From contig NZ_VIVQ01000004.1 in the NCBI RefSeq assembly GCF_007829035.1, positions 140,214 through 178,380 of the forward strand: DNA of 38,167 nt, in the 5' to 3' direction. The DNA comes from Rudaeicoccus suwonensis (GTDB taxonomy: Bacteria > Actinomycetota > Actinomycetes > Actinomycetales > Dermatophilaceae). The stretch's first letter is position 1. Each line of letters starts with the position of its first letter. The notes below the pieces were generated by a model that saw only the letters and a list, made by a program, of their open reading frames with translations, had not been told where the DNA came from and ran no database searches. This document shows, one piece after another, positions 1-8,638 of the stretch. Made by a program: the position numbers and the translations under genes.

Positions 1-1104
1 CGGGCCGAAGACGTCACGGTCACCGGGCGCCCTGCCGGCTCGCACCAGACCGTTGAGCGGGTCTATGACGTCGTGTCCCGCTTCTTCGACCGCACGATCA
101 GCCCCAGCACCTGGCCGCACCTGGTCGCCGCGACCGTCGTGCCGGACGATCAGGAGGACGGTCCGCGATTCCTGCTGGCGTTCGCCGCTGACCACTCGGT
201 ACTCGATGCCTATTCGCAGGTGATCGCCATCTCCGAACTCGACCAGCTGTATGCCGCGATCCTGCACGACATACCGCCCAGCCTCGACCCCCCCGCGGCG
301 AGCTACATCGACTTCAGCGCTGAGGAATGCGGCATGGCCGCCCTGGCCATCCAGGGCAACGACACCACCGAACGCTGGCGGTCGTTCCTCAGCGTCGACG
401 AGCGGTGTTTCCCCGGCTTCCCGCTTCCCACCGCCGACCACAACGGCAGCTGCACCCTCCCGCAACGCAGTGCCAGCCGACAGATCGTCGCTCCGGAGGT
501 CGCCGACACACTCCATGCCGTTGCACGATCGTGCGGGTTCGGCATGCAGCCGGCGATCCTGGTCGCCCTGGCCCGTGCCATCGCCGCCACCACCGACGGT
601 GCTCCGCTGCGAATGGTGATGCCGATGCACACCAGATCCGAGCGCTATCAGACATCCATGGGCTGGTTCGTCGGAATCAGTCCGCTGACCCTCGACCTGA
701 CCGGCGCCGCCGACCTCAAACAGGAGTTGCAGCGCGCGGAGGACGCATCGGCATACATTCGGACCGATGCGCAGATCCCGTTCGCGACGATCGCCCAGCT
801 GCTCGACATCCGATCGTGTCCGCGCTTCGTCGTGTCGTATGTCGACATTCGACACCTGCCGGGCGCGGCGCAATTCGACGCGCAGCGGGCCCGCGCGCTG
901 CGCAGCATCCGCTACTCCGACGACGAGGTCTACCTGTGGATCGTGCGGGCGCGTGGCGGTATCAACGTGTCGGCACGGTTCCCGAACAACATGGCGGCGG
1001 CTGACAGCTTCGAACGTTTCCTGGCCGCATTCACAGAGGCTGTGCACCAGTTGGCCGGCGTACCCGTTCCGGAGGCCGCACAGGTGCGCGTGCCCGCGGT
1101 CTGA
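1..1104 (+). CDS. Condensation-domain (PapA/NRPS C-like) acyltransferase, 5' end outside window
   Basis: The reading frame is open from base 1 to the TGA at 1102-1104, so the start lies upstream; the first in-window GTG at 73 is unlikely to be the true start. About 367 codons are visible. The family is the CoA-dependent acyltransferase/NRPS condensation superfamily, which transfers acyl groups from a thioester to an alcohol or amine. Its HHxxxDG motif appears as DHSVLDA (around window residue 91), which keeps the catalytic His and the Asp but replaces the first His by Asp and the Gly by Ala. A SYVDIR signature follows in the C-terminal half. Both are shared with the next two condensation proteins. 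Its stop is 4 bases before the next gene, so the two are probably cotranscribed. The substrate cannot be told; a glycolipid or lipopeptide acylation role is inference. Confidence 0.8.
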   Translation, partial: RAEDVTVTGRPAGSHQTVERVYDVVSRFFDRTISPSTWPHLVAATVVPDDQEDGPRFLLAFAADHSVLDAYSQVIAISELDQLYAAILHDIPPSLDPPAASYIDFSAEECGMAALAIQGNDTTERWRSFLSVDERCFPGFPLPTADHNGSCTLPQRSASRQIVAPEVADTLHAVARSCGFGMQPAILVALARAIAATTDGAPLRMVMPMHTRSERYQTSMGWFVGISPLTLDLTGAADLKQELQRAEDASAYIRTDAQIPFATIAQLLDIRSCPRFVVSYVDIRHLPGAAQFDAQRARALRSIRYSDDEVYLWIVRARGGINVSARFPNNMAAADSFERFLAAFTEAVHQLAGVPVPEAAQVRVPAV

Positions 1105-1108
1105 CCAC

Positions 1109-2428
1109 ATGCTGCTGACCTCGGCCGAACTGGCGGACGTGCCCGAAGGTGTTCTGCTGCAATGGATTCCGGCACCCTCGTCGGAGGGCATCATCGTGCC
1201 GGAAGCACCACCCACCTTCAATCAGCTCAACCACACGGGCACCGCCCGTGAACATGGCGGGTGGCTGTGCGTGCTGTTCGACCTGCCCGGCGCCTTCGAC
1301 GAGATGACCTTGCGGGATGCCTACACCAGTCTGCTGCAGCGCCACGACGGCTTGCGCAGCACCGTCGGCTTCTCTGGTATCTCGCCGCAAACCCGTTGCC
1401 ACCAGGGCGAATTCAGTTGGCGTCGTGAGAACCACACACTTCCCGGCGATCTCGCCGACCGGCGGCACGCACTTGCGCGCATCATCGACGAAACGACAAC
1501 GGCTCGACGCTTCCCGGCATACCTGCTGGGCGCGATCGTCGGTGAGCGCGTCACCGTGGTCGTTGCGTGCGACCACGCACACGTGGATGCCGTGTCGATG
1601 GCTCTCATCGTGCGCGATCTGGCCGAGTTGTATGCCGCGCGGCAGTCTCGTCGAGCAGCGGACCTTCCGAACACGGCGGGCTTTCTCACGTACGCAGCAG
1701 GCGCGGCGAAGGACACCTTCGACCCGTCCGACCCACGACTGCCGCAGTGGCATGCGTTCTTCGACCGACACGATCGTGGCCTGCCCCGCTTTGCGCTTCT
1801 GACGAATCCTTCAGACAACACTTCAGATTCGACTGTGGAGCTGCGACAAGTGCTGACCGCCGCGCAGACGCAGGCCGTGGCGCAGCATGCTCGCAACCAT
1901 GGCGCCGGCATGCTGGCAACACTGCTGTGCGCTAGCGCGGAGGCTGCCGTGGCGATGGGCGGCCCCGACACCTTCGAGACCTTGGTGCCGGTGACTACGC
2001 GCACCGAGCCCCGGTGGCGCGACACGATCGGCTGGATGGTGACCAACGGCCCCGTCGCGATCGAGGTGGGAGCCACGACCGCTCAGACACTCACCGCCGC
2101 GCAACGACAGGTCGAGACGGCGATCGAGCTGGGCCGGATGCCGCTGGCAGACGTGATCGGCAGTTATGCACCCGGCTTCAGCGCCACCGGCGACGTCACG
2201 ATGGTGTCCTATCTGGACTACCGCCGTATCGACGGCCACCACTTGCATGACCAGCTAAGAGCACAACAGCTCAGCGCCTCGTCGCCGGCTACGGACGTGC
2301 AGACCTGGTGGGTCCGCAACGAGGACGGCCTCGCACTGCGGTGTCGATTCCCCGGCACCCATGAAGCCGCGTCAGTGGTGCCGCAATGGCTCGACCACAC
2401 CTGCGAGCGCTTGGCGCAGTGGTGCTGA
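1109..2428 (+). CDS. Condensation-domain (PapA-like) acyltransferase, second paralogue
   Basis: This 439-residue protein begins at the ATG 4 bases after the preceding stop; the open frame runs further upstream but only inside that gene. The motif DHAHVDA (H156, D160) matches the HxxxD catalytic motif of condensation/PapA acyltransferases, again with Asp for the first His and Ala for the Gly. A C-terminal VSYLDYR signature matches the SYxDxR signature of both neighbours. Length fits a stand-alone condensation domain of about 430-490 residues, with no carrier or adenylation domain attached. It is likely cotranslated with the upstream paralogue, and the pair converges on the reverse-strand third paralogue after a 46-base spacer with no clear terminator. 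The acyl donor and acceptor are unknown. Confidence 0.82.
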   Translation: MLLTSAELADVPEGVLLQWIPAPSSEGIIVPEAPPTFNQLNHTGTAREHGGWLCVLFDLPGAFDEMTLRDAYTSLLQRHDGLRSTVGFSGISPQTRCHQGEFSWRRENHTLPGDLADRRHALARIIDETTTARRFPAYLLGAIVGERVTVVVACDHAHVDAVSMALIVRDLAELYAARQSRRAADLPNTAGFLTYAAGAAKDTFDPSDPRLPQWHAFFDRHDRGLPRFALLTNPSDNTSDSTVELRQVLTAAQTQAVAQHARNHGAGMLATLLCASAEAAVAMGGPDTFETLVPVTTRTEPRWRDTIGWMVTNGPVAIEVGATTAQTLTAAQRQVETAIELGRMPLADVIGSYAPGFSATGDVTMVSYLDYRRIDGHHLHDQLRAQQLSASSPATDVQTWWVRNEDGLALRCRFPGTHEAASVVPQWLDHTCERLAQWC

Positions 2429-2474
2429 AAACCATTGCCACGACTGCACGTTGCCATCGCAGCACGCAGATGTG

Positions 2475-3947
2475 TCACCGAACGACGGGGACGCGCAAGG
2501 CGTCCTTTGCGGCTGCCACGTCGACAACCTCGCCGCGAGCGACGGCTGCCATCAGCGCGGCGATGGCACCCAGATAGCTTTCGACATTGGCCCGCGCGAC
2601 CTCGGTGTCCGGGAAGCTCACCATCGTGTAGGTGTCCGTCGAACGGCGATTGATCCACATCGACAGGTCACCGGTGTTGCCCGGGCCACCGAGAGCGTGG
2701 ATCTCATCTGCGACCGGGTGCTCCCCGCCGGGGAAAGACCGCATGTCGATGTACGACACGATCGGCGGCACCGCTGTCGGTGCGACCTTCACCCCACCCA
2801 CACGAGCCACCCTGTCGACGATGGCACGAGCAGGCACCCCGGCCGCGACACGCGAAGATCGGATCGACTTCTGCAACGACGGAATGAGATCGACGAATGT
2901 AGCGTCGGGCTTCACTTTGGTCGCCACCGGCACCAGGTTGATGAACCATCCTTGCGCTCGCCGGTATGCCGGATCTGACCGGGTGGCAACGGCATTCAGC
3001 GCGAGGTATGACGTTCGCCCCGCCAGTGCCACGTCGATCAGCGCCAGTATGGCGAACAGCCCGGCGCTGACGCCGCCGCCCGAGCTCTTGCACGCCTTCT
3101 CGAAGTCGGCCATCTGCGCACCGTCGACCAGCACCCGGTCGACCCGCACCGAACGCGCGGTCTCCCCCGGCGTGAGCCCGAGCTCGACAGCGGTGGAGGG
3201 CAGCTTGTTGCGCACCTTGAACAACGCCTTGGCCCACACGCGGACGGCCGGTGACCACAACGACAGGTGCTCGGTGGCTGCACGCTCGTGTTCGCTGAAA
3301 TCGACGTAACTACCGACCTTCGCCATCGACTCCGAGGGCCCACCGGCCTCGTGGTCGTACAGATTGAACAGATCCTCGACGCCCAGCAGCAGGGAAACGC
3401 CGTCGGTGTGTGAGTGGTCGATCCCGTAATACACGGTGAAGCCGTCCTCGCCGTGGTCGATCGCCCCGATGACGAATGCCGGCCATTCGAGCGGGCTGGT
3501 GTTCACCGAAAATCTCGATGCCACCAGTTCGCGCACCTCGTCGGAGGTTGCGGCGTGCCCGCGTGACACCAGCTCGAGTTCGACCTGCTCCGGATCGACC
3601 GCGCGACGAGTGAGGGTCACCGAATGAGAGTCGCCAGAAGTGTTTTCGCTGGTCGCCGTATCGAACCAGGTCAGCAGGGTTCCGTGCCCGGTCACGAAAC
3701 AGTTCGCTGCGCGAAGCCACGCGTCACGGTCCAGCGGACGCGGCACCCGGAAGGCGAAGGCCAGCCACGGCGACCAGTCGACTCCCTTGGCACGCCGGTC
3801 GGCGGCGGTGCGGATGTGCGACTCCTGCAGCAGTGAAGGGCGAGCGGTCGACACCGGCGCATGGTGCGCAGCGGCGAGTGCGTCGGCGGTCGGCACGACC
3901 TCCAGGATCTCGCCCGGTCGCGGGGACCACTCCTCGATCGACGTCAT
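2475..3947 (-). CDS. Condensation-domain (PapA-like) acyltransferase, third paralogue
   Basis: The protein is 490 residues from an ATG with GAGG 8 bases upstream; ATG and other starts up to 4004 are open but have poorer ribosome-site spacing. The catalytic motif is DHSHTDG (H178, D182), the most canonical of the three because it retains the final Gly. The VSYIDMR signature appears near residue 400. The N-terminal segment (MTSIEEWSPRPG) resembles the start of the second paralogue in style. It lies downstream of the flavoprotein gene on the same strand, 127 bases away, and converges on the two forward paralogues. By family it acylates a hydroxyl or amine; the substrate is not visible from sequence. 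No membrane segment or signal peptide is seen. Confidence 0.82.
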   Translation of the reverse strand: MTSIEEWSPRPGEILEVVPTADALAAAHHAPVSTARPSLLQESHIRTAADRRAKGVDWSPWLAFAFRVPRPLDRDAWLRAANCFVTGHGTLLTWFDTATSENTSGDSHSVTLTRRAVDPEQVELELVSRGHAATSDEVRELVASRFSVNTSPLEWPAFVIGAIDHGEDGFTVYYGIDHSHTDGVSLLLGVEDLFNLYDHEAGGPSESMAKVGSYVDFSEHERAATEHLSLWSPAVRVWAKALFKVRNKLPSTAVELGLTPGETARSVRVDRVLVDGAQMADFEKACKSSGGGVSAGLFAILALIDVALAGRTSYLALNAVATRSDPAYRRAQGWFINLVPVATKVKPDATFVDLIPSLQKSIRSSRVAAGVPARAIVDRVARVGGVKVAPTAVPPIVSYIDMRSFPGGEHPVADEIHALGGPGNTGDLSMWINRRSTDTYTMVSFPDTEVARANVESYLGAIAALMAAVARGEVVDVAAAKDALRVPVVR

Positions 3948-4074
3948 CTGCATTGCCTCGGATGCTCCTTCTGCAATGGGGATTTCGCGGGCACGGTCGA
4001 GCATCGTGGCCGCTTCGGGGATCGCCTGCTCACCCTACTGGCGGGTCACCTCGTCGTGGCCGATGGCGCCGCGG

Positions 4075-5769
4075 TCATGGTTGCGCGCTCCTCGAACTAC
4101 TCTCCAGGTGGGCGTGCACGAGAGGTATGACGGCGGCGCCTTCACCGCTGGCCGAGGCCACCCGCTTCATCGACCCGGCCCGGATGTCGCCCGCCGCGAA
4201 GACGCCCGGCACAGTGGTCTCGAAGGCAGCAGGTGGCGCGCCGTCGACCCAGGCTTCCGTCGGCACGTCCCGCCCGGTGAACACGAAACCAGCGCTGTCC
4301 CGGGCCACGTCCTGCGGCAGCCAGTCGCAACACGGCTTCGCACCCAGCAGCAGGAACAGACCGCCGCAGCCGACATTGGTGCGCGCACCGGTGTTCTTGT
4401 CGAGCACGGTGATCCACTCGAGACGACCACCGCCGCCACCGTCGACGACTTCGGCGCACGCCTGGACCGCTATTCGCGGATTGGCGTCGATCTCCTTGAT
4501 CAGATAATCCGACATCGTCTCGGTGAGATTCGGCCGGCGGATCACGATGGTGACCGACCGCGCGAAGCGCGCCAGGTGCACGGCCGCCTGACCGGCGGAG
4601 TTGCCGCCACCCACGACATGCACGTCCTTACCGACGCAGTCGCGCGAGGCGCTCGTCGCCGCGCCGTAGTTGACGCCCAGCCCGACGAAGCTTTCCAGCA
4701 CCTCCACCCCCAGGCGCCGGTAGGCGACACCGGTTGCGATGAGCAGCGAGGTCGCACGCACCTCGCCGTCGCCGACATCCAACCGGTGGGTCTGCCCCTC
4801 GTCCTCGGCCAGGTCGACGCCCAGCACCGGGCGCGCCGGATACAGCTTCGCGCCGAACCGGTTGGCCTGTCCCCGGGCGCGCTGCGCCAACCGCATCCCG
4901 GAGATGCCCCTCGGGAAACCCAGATAGTTGCGGATCATCGAACTCGTGCCCGCCTGACCGCCGATGGCTTCGGCGTCGAGCACGATCGTCGACAGCCCTT
5001 CGGACGCGCCATACACGGCGGCTGCCAGACCGGCGGGCCCGGCGCCGACGATCGCCAGGTCGTAGATCCGGCCGTCCTCGACGGGTTCGCGTGCCCAGAT
5101 CATCCGGCCGAGATCACCGATCGTGGGCTGCACCAGCACGTCGGGCGTGACCGGCGAGGTCAGCAACGGGTAGTCGGTCCACGTGTCCGGGTCGGCGTCG
5201 ATGCGCTCGAGCACCGATCGTCCGATGGGTGTGTCCGGAGCAATGATCTTGCTGGGCATCCCGTGGCGTTCCAGGAAGTCACGCAGTTGCGCTGCCTGCG
5301 CATTGATCACCGGCGCGACGATCCGGATCGACTCCACGACCGGGCCACCGGCGGTCCAACCCCAGTCCGAGAGCAACTCGGTGACCGCGGTGTGGAACTC
5401 CTCGTCGCGAGCGCCTCGCGGCACGCCCAGCGGAGCGTCGATGCGTCCGGCCGCCTGCGCATCGTGCACCTGCTCGACAGTCGCACGGAACTCGCCCCAC
5501 GCGATCATCACGCACCGCTTGCTGGTCGGGCTCACCGCGTGCACGCAGTCCAGCGCGACCAGGCCGGACGCATCCGGCAGGTAGAACTCGGCGCAGACCA
5601 GCGCGATCGGGATGTGCTGGGCGATCAGCGACTGGGTCTGCGCCATGGCCGCACCGAGGCCGGAGACACAGACCACCTGGTAGTCCGCGGCATACCGACC
5701 GAACTCGTGCTCGAGTGTCTCGCGACAGGTCTCGCCGATGAGCAGGATCGCCGGCGTACGTGGCTTCAT
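4075..5769 (-). CDS. FAD/NAD(P)-dependent thioredoxin-reductase-like oxidoreductase with receiver-like N-terminus
   Basis: The protein has 564 residues. Residues 5-130 resemble a response-regulator receiver fold (AILLIGE strand start, ALVCAEFYLPDASG region). Residues 145-220 look like a small thioredoxin/glutaredoxin-like domain. Residues 236-560 form a thioredoxin-reductase-like flavoprotein with FAD-binding GAGPAG (242-247) and NADPH-binding GGGNSAG (387-393). Where true thioredoxin reductases carry the CxxC pair after the ATGVxYRxL strand, this one reads YGAATSASRDC, so the redox cysteine pair is missing. It is therefore unlikely to reduce thioredoxin directly; a ferredoxin/flavodoxin-type or other electron-transfer role is inference. 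The ribosome site is weak. It lies 54 bases downstream of meaB on the same strand and may be cotranscribed. Confidence 0.85.
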   Translation of the reverse strand: MKPRTPAILLIGETCRETLEHEFGRYAADYQVVCVSGLGAAMAQTQSLIAQHIPIALVCAEFYLPDASGLVALDCVHAVSPTSKRCVMIAWGEFRATVEQVHDAQAAGRIDAPLGVPRGARDEEFHTAVTELLSDWGWTAGGPVVESIRIVAPVINAQAAQLRDFLERHGMPSKIIAPDTPIGRSVLERIDADPDTWTDYPLLTSPVTPDVLVQPTIGDLGRMIWAREPVEDGRIYDLAIVGAGPAGLAAAVYGASEGLSTIVLDAEAIGGQAGTSSMIRNYLGFPRGISGMRLAQRARGQANRFGAKLYPARPVLGVDLAEDEGQTHRLDVGDGEVRATSLLIATGVAYRRLGVEVLESFVGLGVNYGAATSASRDCVGKDVHVVGGGNSAGQAAVHLARFARSVTIVIRRPNLTETMSDYLIKEIDANPRIAVQACAEVVDGGGGGRLEWITVLDKNTGARTNVGCGGLFLLLGAKPCCDWLPQDVARDSAGFVFTGRDVPTEAWVDGAPPAAFETTVPGVFAAGDIRAGSMKRVASASGEGAAVIPLVHAHLESSSRSAQP

Positions 5770-5823
5770 GAGGCAAACCCTAGTGACGTGAGCCGCATCC
5801 GGAGCGACCTGCCATCGGCCGTC

Positions 5824-6783
5824 TCACAACTGCGCGAGCACCTCGTCGGCGGCGGCATACGGGTCGGTCTCACCCGAGACGAGGCGCTCCGCCAGAGCGG
5901 TGACATCGGCCCCGCCGGACAGGTCACCCATGCGAATCCGTAGCTCTCGCAACGCAATCGACTCGATCTCGTCCTGGGCCCGGCGCACCCGCCGACGTTG
6001 CAACTCGCCGTTGCCGGCCATCCACTCCCAGTGTTTGTCCAGCGCCGCGAGCACATCGTCCAGGCCCTCGCCGCGCTCGGCCACCAGGCGTTCGACCGGC
6101 GGCCGCCAGAGCCCCGGCTCGGTGCGATCGCCCAGGCTGATCATGCCGCGGATGTCGCGCACGGTGACCTCGACGCCGTCGCGGTCGGCCTTGTTGACCA
6201 CGAAGACGTCGCCGATCTCGAGGATGCCGGCCTTGGCGGCCTGGATCCCGTCGCCCATGCCCGGCGCGAGCAGCACCATCGTGGTGTCGGCCAACCCGGC
6301 GACCTCGACCTCGCTCTGCCCGACACCGACGGTCTCCAGGAAGATCACGTCGCAGCCCGCGGCATCGAGCACGCGCAGAGCCTGCGGCGTCGACCATGAC
6401 AGGCCGCCGAGATGGCCACGGCTGGCCATCGACCGCATGTAGACACCTGAGTCGAGTGCATGGTCGATCAGCCGGATCCGGTCGCCGAGCAGCGCTCCGC
6501 CGGAGAACGGCGAACTCGGATCGACGGCCAGCACACCGACCCGCCTGCCACGCCGCCGGAAGGCGCCGACCAGGGCGCTGGTCGTGGTCGACTTGCCGAC
6601 ACCGGGGCTGCCGGTGAGGCCGATGATCCGGGCGTTGCCCGTGTATGGCGCAAGCTGCGCCATCACCTCGCGCAGCCGAGGGTCGGCGTTCTCGACGAGG
6701 GTGATCAGGCGTGCGACGGCTCGCGGCGAACCCTCACGGGCAGCCGTCACGAGCGACGGCACGTCGACGTGACGGCGCGGCAT
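5824..6783 (-). CDS. meaB: Methylmalonyl-CoA mutase-associated GTPase MeaB
   Basis: This 319-residue G3E-family P-loop GTPase protects and reactivates B12-dependent methylmalonyl-CoA mutase, gating adenosylcobalamin loading. Walker A GSPGVGKST is at residues 58-66, followed by ETVGVGQSE (switch/Walker B region) and the NKAD base-recognition motif. The chosen start gives MPRRHVDVPSLV; the open frame extends 40 codons further but into low-complexity Arg/Ala-rich sequence overlapping the thiolase gene. No Shine-Dalgarno sequence is evident. The start codon sits inside an abutting inverted pair of the dispersed GTATGNCG motif. It lies 26 bases after the thiolase stop and near methylmalonyl-CoA epimerase, the standard actinobacterial neighbourhood. 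The mutase itself is not in the window. Confidence 0.93.
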   Translation of the reverse strand: MPRRHVDVPSLVTAAREGSPRAVARLITLVENADPRLREVMAQLAPYTGNARIIGLTGSPGVGKSTTTSALVGAFRRRGRRVGVLAVDPSSPFSGGALLGDRIRLIDHALDSGVYMRSMASRGHLGGLSWSTPQALRVLDAAGCDVIFLETVGVGQSEVEVAGLADTTMVLLAPGMGDGIQAAKAGILEIGDVFVVNKADRDGVEVTVRDIRGMISLGDRTEPGLWRPPVERLVAERGEGLDDVLAALDKHWEWMAGNGELQRRRVRRAQDEIESIALRELRIRMGDLSGGADVTALAERLVSGETDPYAAADEVLAQL

Positions 6784-6793
6784 ACGTATGGCG
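6778..6793. repeat. Abutting inverted pair of the dispersed GTATGNCG motif at the meaB start
   Basis: CGGCATAC is joined directly to GTATGGCG, giving a near-perfect 16-bp palindrome with core CATACGTATG. It contains the meaB start codon (6781-6783 on the reverse strand) and lies mostly in the 26-base spacer after the thiolase stop. It is the tightest pairing of this motif seen in the window. Confidence 0.7.
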
Positions 6794-6809
6794 GGAGGTC
6801 TCGGTGCGC

Positions 6810-8057
6810 TCAGCGCGCGTCGGACAGCGCGTGGTCGCTGCTGAGCTCGACCCGCTGCGGCACCCTGATGATGAGGGCATCGCCCTGACCACCGCCACCG
6901 CACAGAGCGGCCGCGCCGACGCCGCCACCACGACGGGCCAGCTCGAGCGCGAGGTGCAAGGTGATGCGCGCGCCCGACATACCGATCGGGTGACCCATGG
7001 CGATCGCGCCGCCGTTGACGTTGACGATGTCCTCGTCCAGGCCTAGCTCGCGGGTCGACACGATGCCGACCGCGGCGAAGGCCTCGTTGATCTCGACCAG
7101 ATCAAGGTCGGTCGGCGCGATGCCCTCCTTCTCGCAGGCCTTGCGGATCGCGTTGGCCGGCTGGCTCTGCAGGCTGGAGTCGGGCCCGGCAACCACGCCG
7201 TGCGCGCCGATCTCGGCCAACCAGCTCAGTCCGAGCTCCTGCGCCTTCGCCTGACTCATCACGACGGTCGCGCAGGCGCCGTCGGAGATCGGCGACGACG
7301 ACCCGGCGGTGATGCTGCCGTCCTTGCTGAACGCCGGACGCAGTCCCGCGAGCGACTCGGCAGTGGTCTCAGGACGGATGCCCTCGTCGGACCGGAACTC
7401 GATCGGGTCGCCCTTGCGCTGCGGGATCTGCACGGTGACGACCTCGTCGTCGAAGAGCCCGTCCTTCCAGGCGCGGGCGGCCAACTGGTGGCTGCGCGCA
7501 CCGAAGGCGTCCTGCTCCTGGCGGCTGACCTCGGAGGCACCGCAGTTGGCGGACTCGGTCAGTGCACCCATCGCCTGGTCGGTGAAGGCATCCCACAGAC
7601 CGTCGAGGGCCATGTGGTCCTGCATCGTGACGTCGCCGTACTTGAAACCGGAACGGCTGCCCGGCAGCAGGTGCGGCGCCTGACTCATCGATTCCTGGCC
7701 GCCGGCGACGACCACATCGAACTCACCGGCGCGAATCAGCTGTGCTGCCAACGCAATTGCGTCGACACCGGACAAGCAGACCTTGTTGATCGTCAGCGAC
7801 GGCACGTCCATCGGAATGCCTGCCTTGGCCGCGGCCTGACGCGCGGGCATCTGCCCGGCACCTGCGGTCAGCACCTGGCCCATGATCACGTAGTCGACCT
7901 GGTCGCCGCTGATGCCGGCCCGCTCGAGTGCGCCCTTGATGGCGAATCCCCCCAGATCGGCCCCGGAGAATCCGGAGAGGGAACCCATCAGCTTGCCCAT
8001 CGGGGTGCGGGCGCCGGAGACGAGGACAGGGGTGCGTGCTGGGTCGGACTGTGTCAT
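6810..8057 (-). CDS. Acetyl-CoA acetyltransferase (thiolase)
   Basis: The 415-residue thiolase condenses two acetyl-CoA to acetoacetyl-CoA or works in reverse. Catalytic residues are all present: nucleophile C94 in NKVCLSG, H356 in [11 protein letters not shown] and C386 in ALCGGGGQG, plus NEAFAA. Length is slightly above the usual 390-395, with a polar C-terminal tail. The ATG at 8057 is preferred over a GTG at 8066 because a TAAAGT hexamer lies exactly 7 bases upstream of it, the geometry of a leaderless transcript. It is divergent from the epimerase gene across only 23 bases and is followed by meaB after 26 bases. Together with the double 3-hydroxyacyl-CoA dehydrogenase nearby it could supply acetoacetyl/3-hydroxybutyryl-CoA chemistry; that pathway link is inference. 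Confidence 0.94.
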   Translation of the reverse strand: MTQSDPARTPVLVSGARTPMGKLMGSLSGFSGADLGGFAIKGALERAGISGDQVDYVIMGQVLTAGAGQMPARQAAAKAGIPMDVPSLTINKVCLSGVDAIALAAQLIRAGEFDVVVAGGQESMSQAPHLLPGSRSGFKYGDVTMQDHMALDGLWDAFTDQAMGALTESANCGASEVSRQEQDAFGARSHQLAARAWKDGLFDDEVVTVQIPQRKGDPIEFRSDEGIRPETTAESLAGLRPAFSKDGSITAGSSSPISDGACATVVMSQAKAQELGLSWLAEIGAHGVVAGPDSSLQSQPANAIRKACEKEGIAPTDLDLVEINEAFAAVGIVSTRELGLDEDIVNVNGGAIAMGHPIGMSGARITLHLALELARRGGGVGAAALCGGGGQGDALIIRVPQRVELSSDHALSDAR

Positions 8058-8064
8058 GCATCTC

Positions 8065-8074
8065 ACTTTAGTCT
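8065..8074. promoter_or_regulatory. Overlapping divergent -10 elements for thiolase and epimerase genes
   Basis: The 23-base spacer holds two TANNNT hexamers that share bases: TAAAGT on the reverse strand (8070 to 8065), 7 bases before the thiolase ATG, and TAGTCT on the forward strand (8069-8074), 6 bases before the epimerase ATG. Neither gene has a Shine-Dalgarno sequence, so both transcripts are predicted to be leaderless. The -35 regions would lie inside the opposite genes and look weak. Confidence 0.6.
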
Positions 8075-8080
8075 TGGCGT

Positions 8081-8521
8081 ATGACGCACCTTCCGACGCA
8101 CCTGTTCGAAGCCATCGACCACGTCGGCATCGCGGTCCCTGACTACGACGAGGCCATCGCGTTCTACCGCGAGGTCTTCGGCATGCAGGTCACCCACGAG
8201 GAGACCAACGACGATCAGGGCGTTCGCGAAGCCATGCTGGCGCCCGGCTCAGCAGGCGGGGCCGCCCTGCAGATCCTGGCTCCGTTGTCGCCGGAGTCCA
8301 CGATCGCCACGTTCCTCGACCGGTCCGGGCCCGGCCTGCAGCAGCTCGCCTACCGGGTGCGGTCGATCGAGGAGGTGTCAGAGGTGTTGCGTGCCAAGGG
8401 AGTTCGCCTGCTGTATGACGCTCCCCGCCGCGGCACCGCCGGCAGCCGCATCAACTTCGTGCACCCCAAGGATGCCGGTGGCGTCCTGGTCGAACTGGTC
8501 GAACCTGCCGACGCGCACTGA
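8081..8521 (+). CDS. mce: Methylmalonyl-CoA epimerase
   Basis: The 146-residue VOC/glyoxalase-fold protein interconverts (2R)- and (2S)-methylmalonyl-CoA, feeding methylmalonyl-CoA mutase. It shows two beta-alpha-beta-beta-beta repeats. H14 in AIDHVGIAV and the glutamate in [10 protein letters not shown] are expected metal-site residues. The position often filled by a second His (GLHH in many homologues) reads GLQQ here, which I recall as a common actinobacterial variant. [11 protein letters not shown] is a strong family signature. The start is the ATG within GTATGACG; a TAGTCT hexamer 6 bases upstream and the lack of a Shine-Dalgarno sequence suggest leaderless expression. It is divergent from the thiolase gene and works with meaB and the adenosyltransferase at 14554. 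Confidence 0.95.
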   Translation: MTHLPTHLFEAIDHVGIAVPDYDEAIAFYREVFGMQVTHEETNDDQGVREAMLAPGSAGGAALQILAPLSPESTIATFLDRSGPGLQQLAYRVRSIEEVSEVLRAKGVRLLYDAPRRGTAGSRINFVHPKDAGGVLVELVEPADAH

Positions 8522-8533
8522 TCGCGGTCACTG

Positions 8534-8552
8534 CGGTGGCCGAACGCCGCCG
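8534..8552. terminator. Possible weak hairpin after mce
   Basis: CGGTGGC and GCCGCCG form a 7-bp stem with one wobble pair around a 5-base loop, 13 bases after the epimerase stop and between convergent genes. It has no T-tract. The rest of the 117-base spacer shows nothing recognisable. Confidence 0.3.
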
Positions 8553-8638
8553 AACACATTCCCCCGCGCGAAATTCGACACCACGCACGCAATACCCGCC
8601 CCACGGTCGAATCTCGCGGAGATGCGCTGAGGCGATAA

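Noticed and set aside
3640-5943. 767-codon forward open frame opposite the flavoprotein gene
   Set aside because: Antisense shadow of the flavoprotein and the third condensation gene; composition is biased and no motif is seen.
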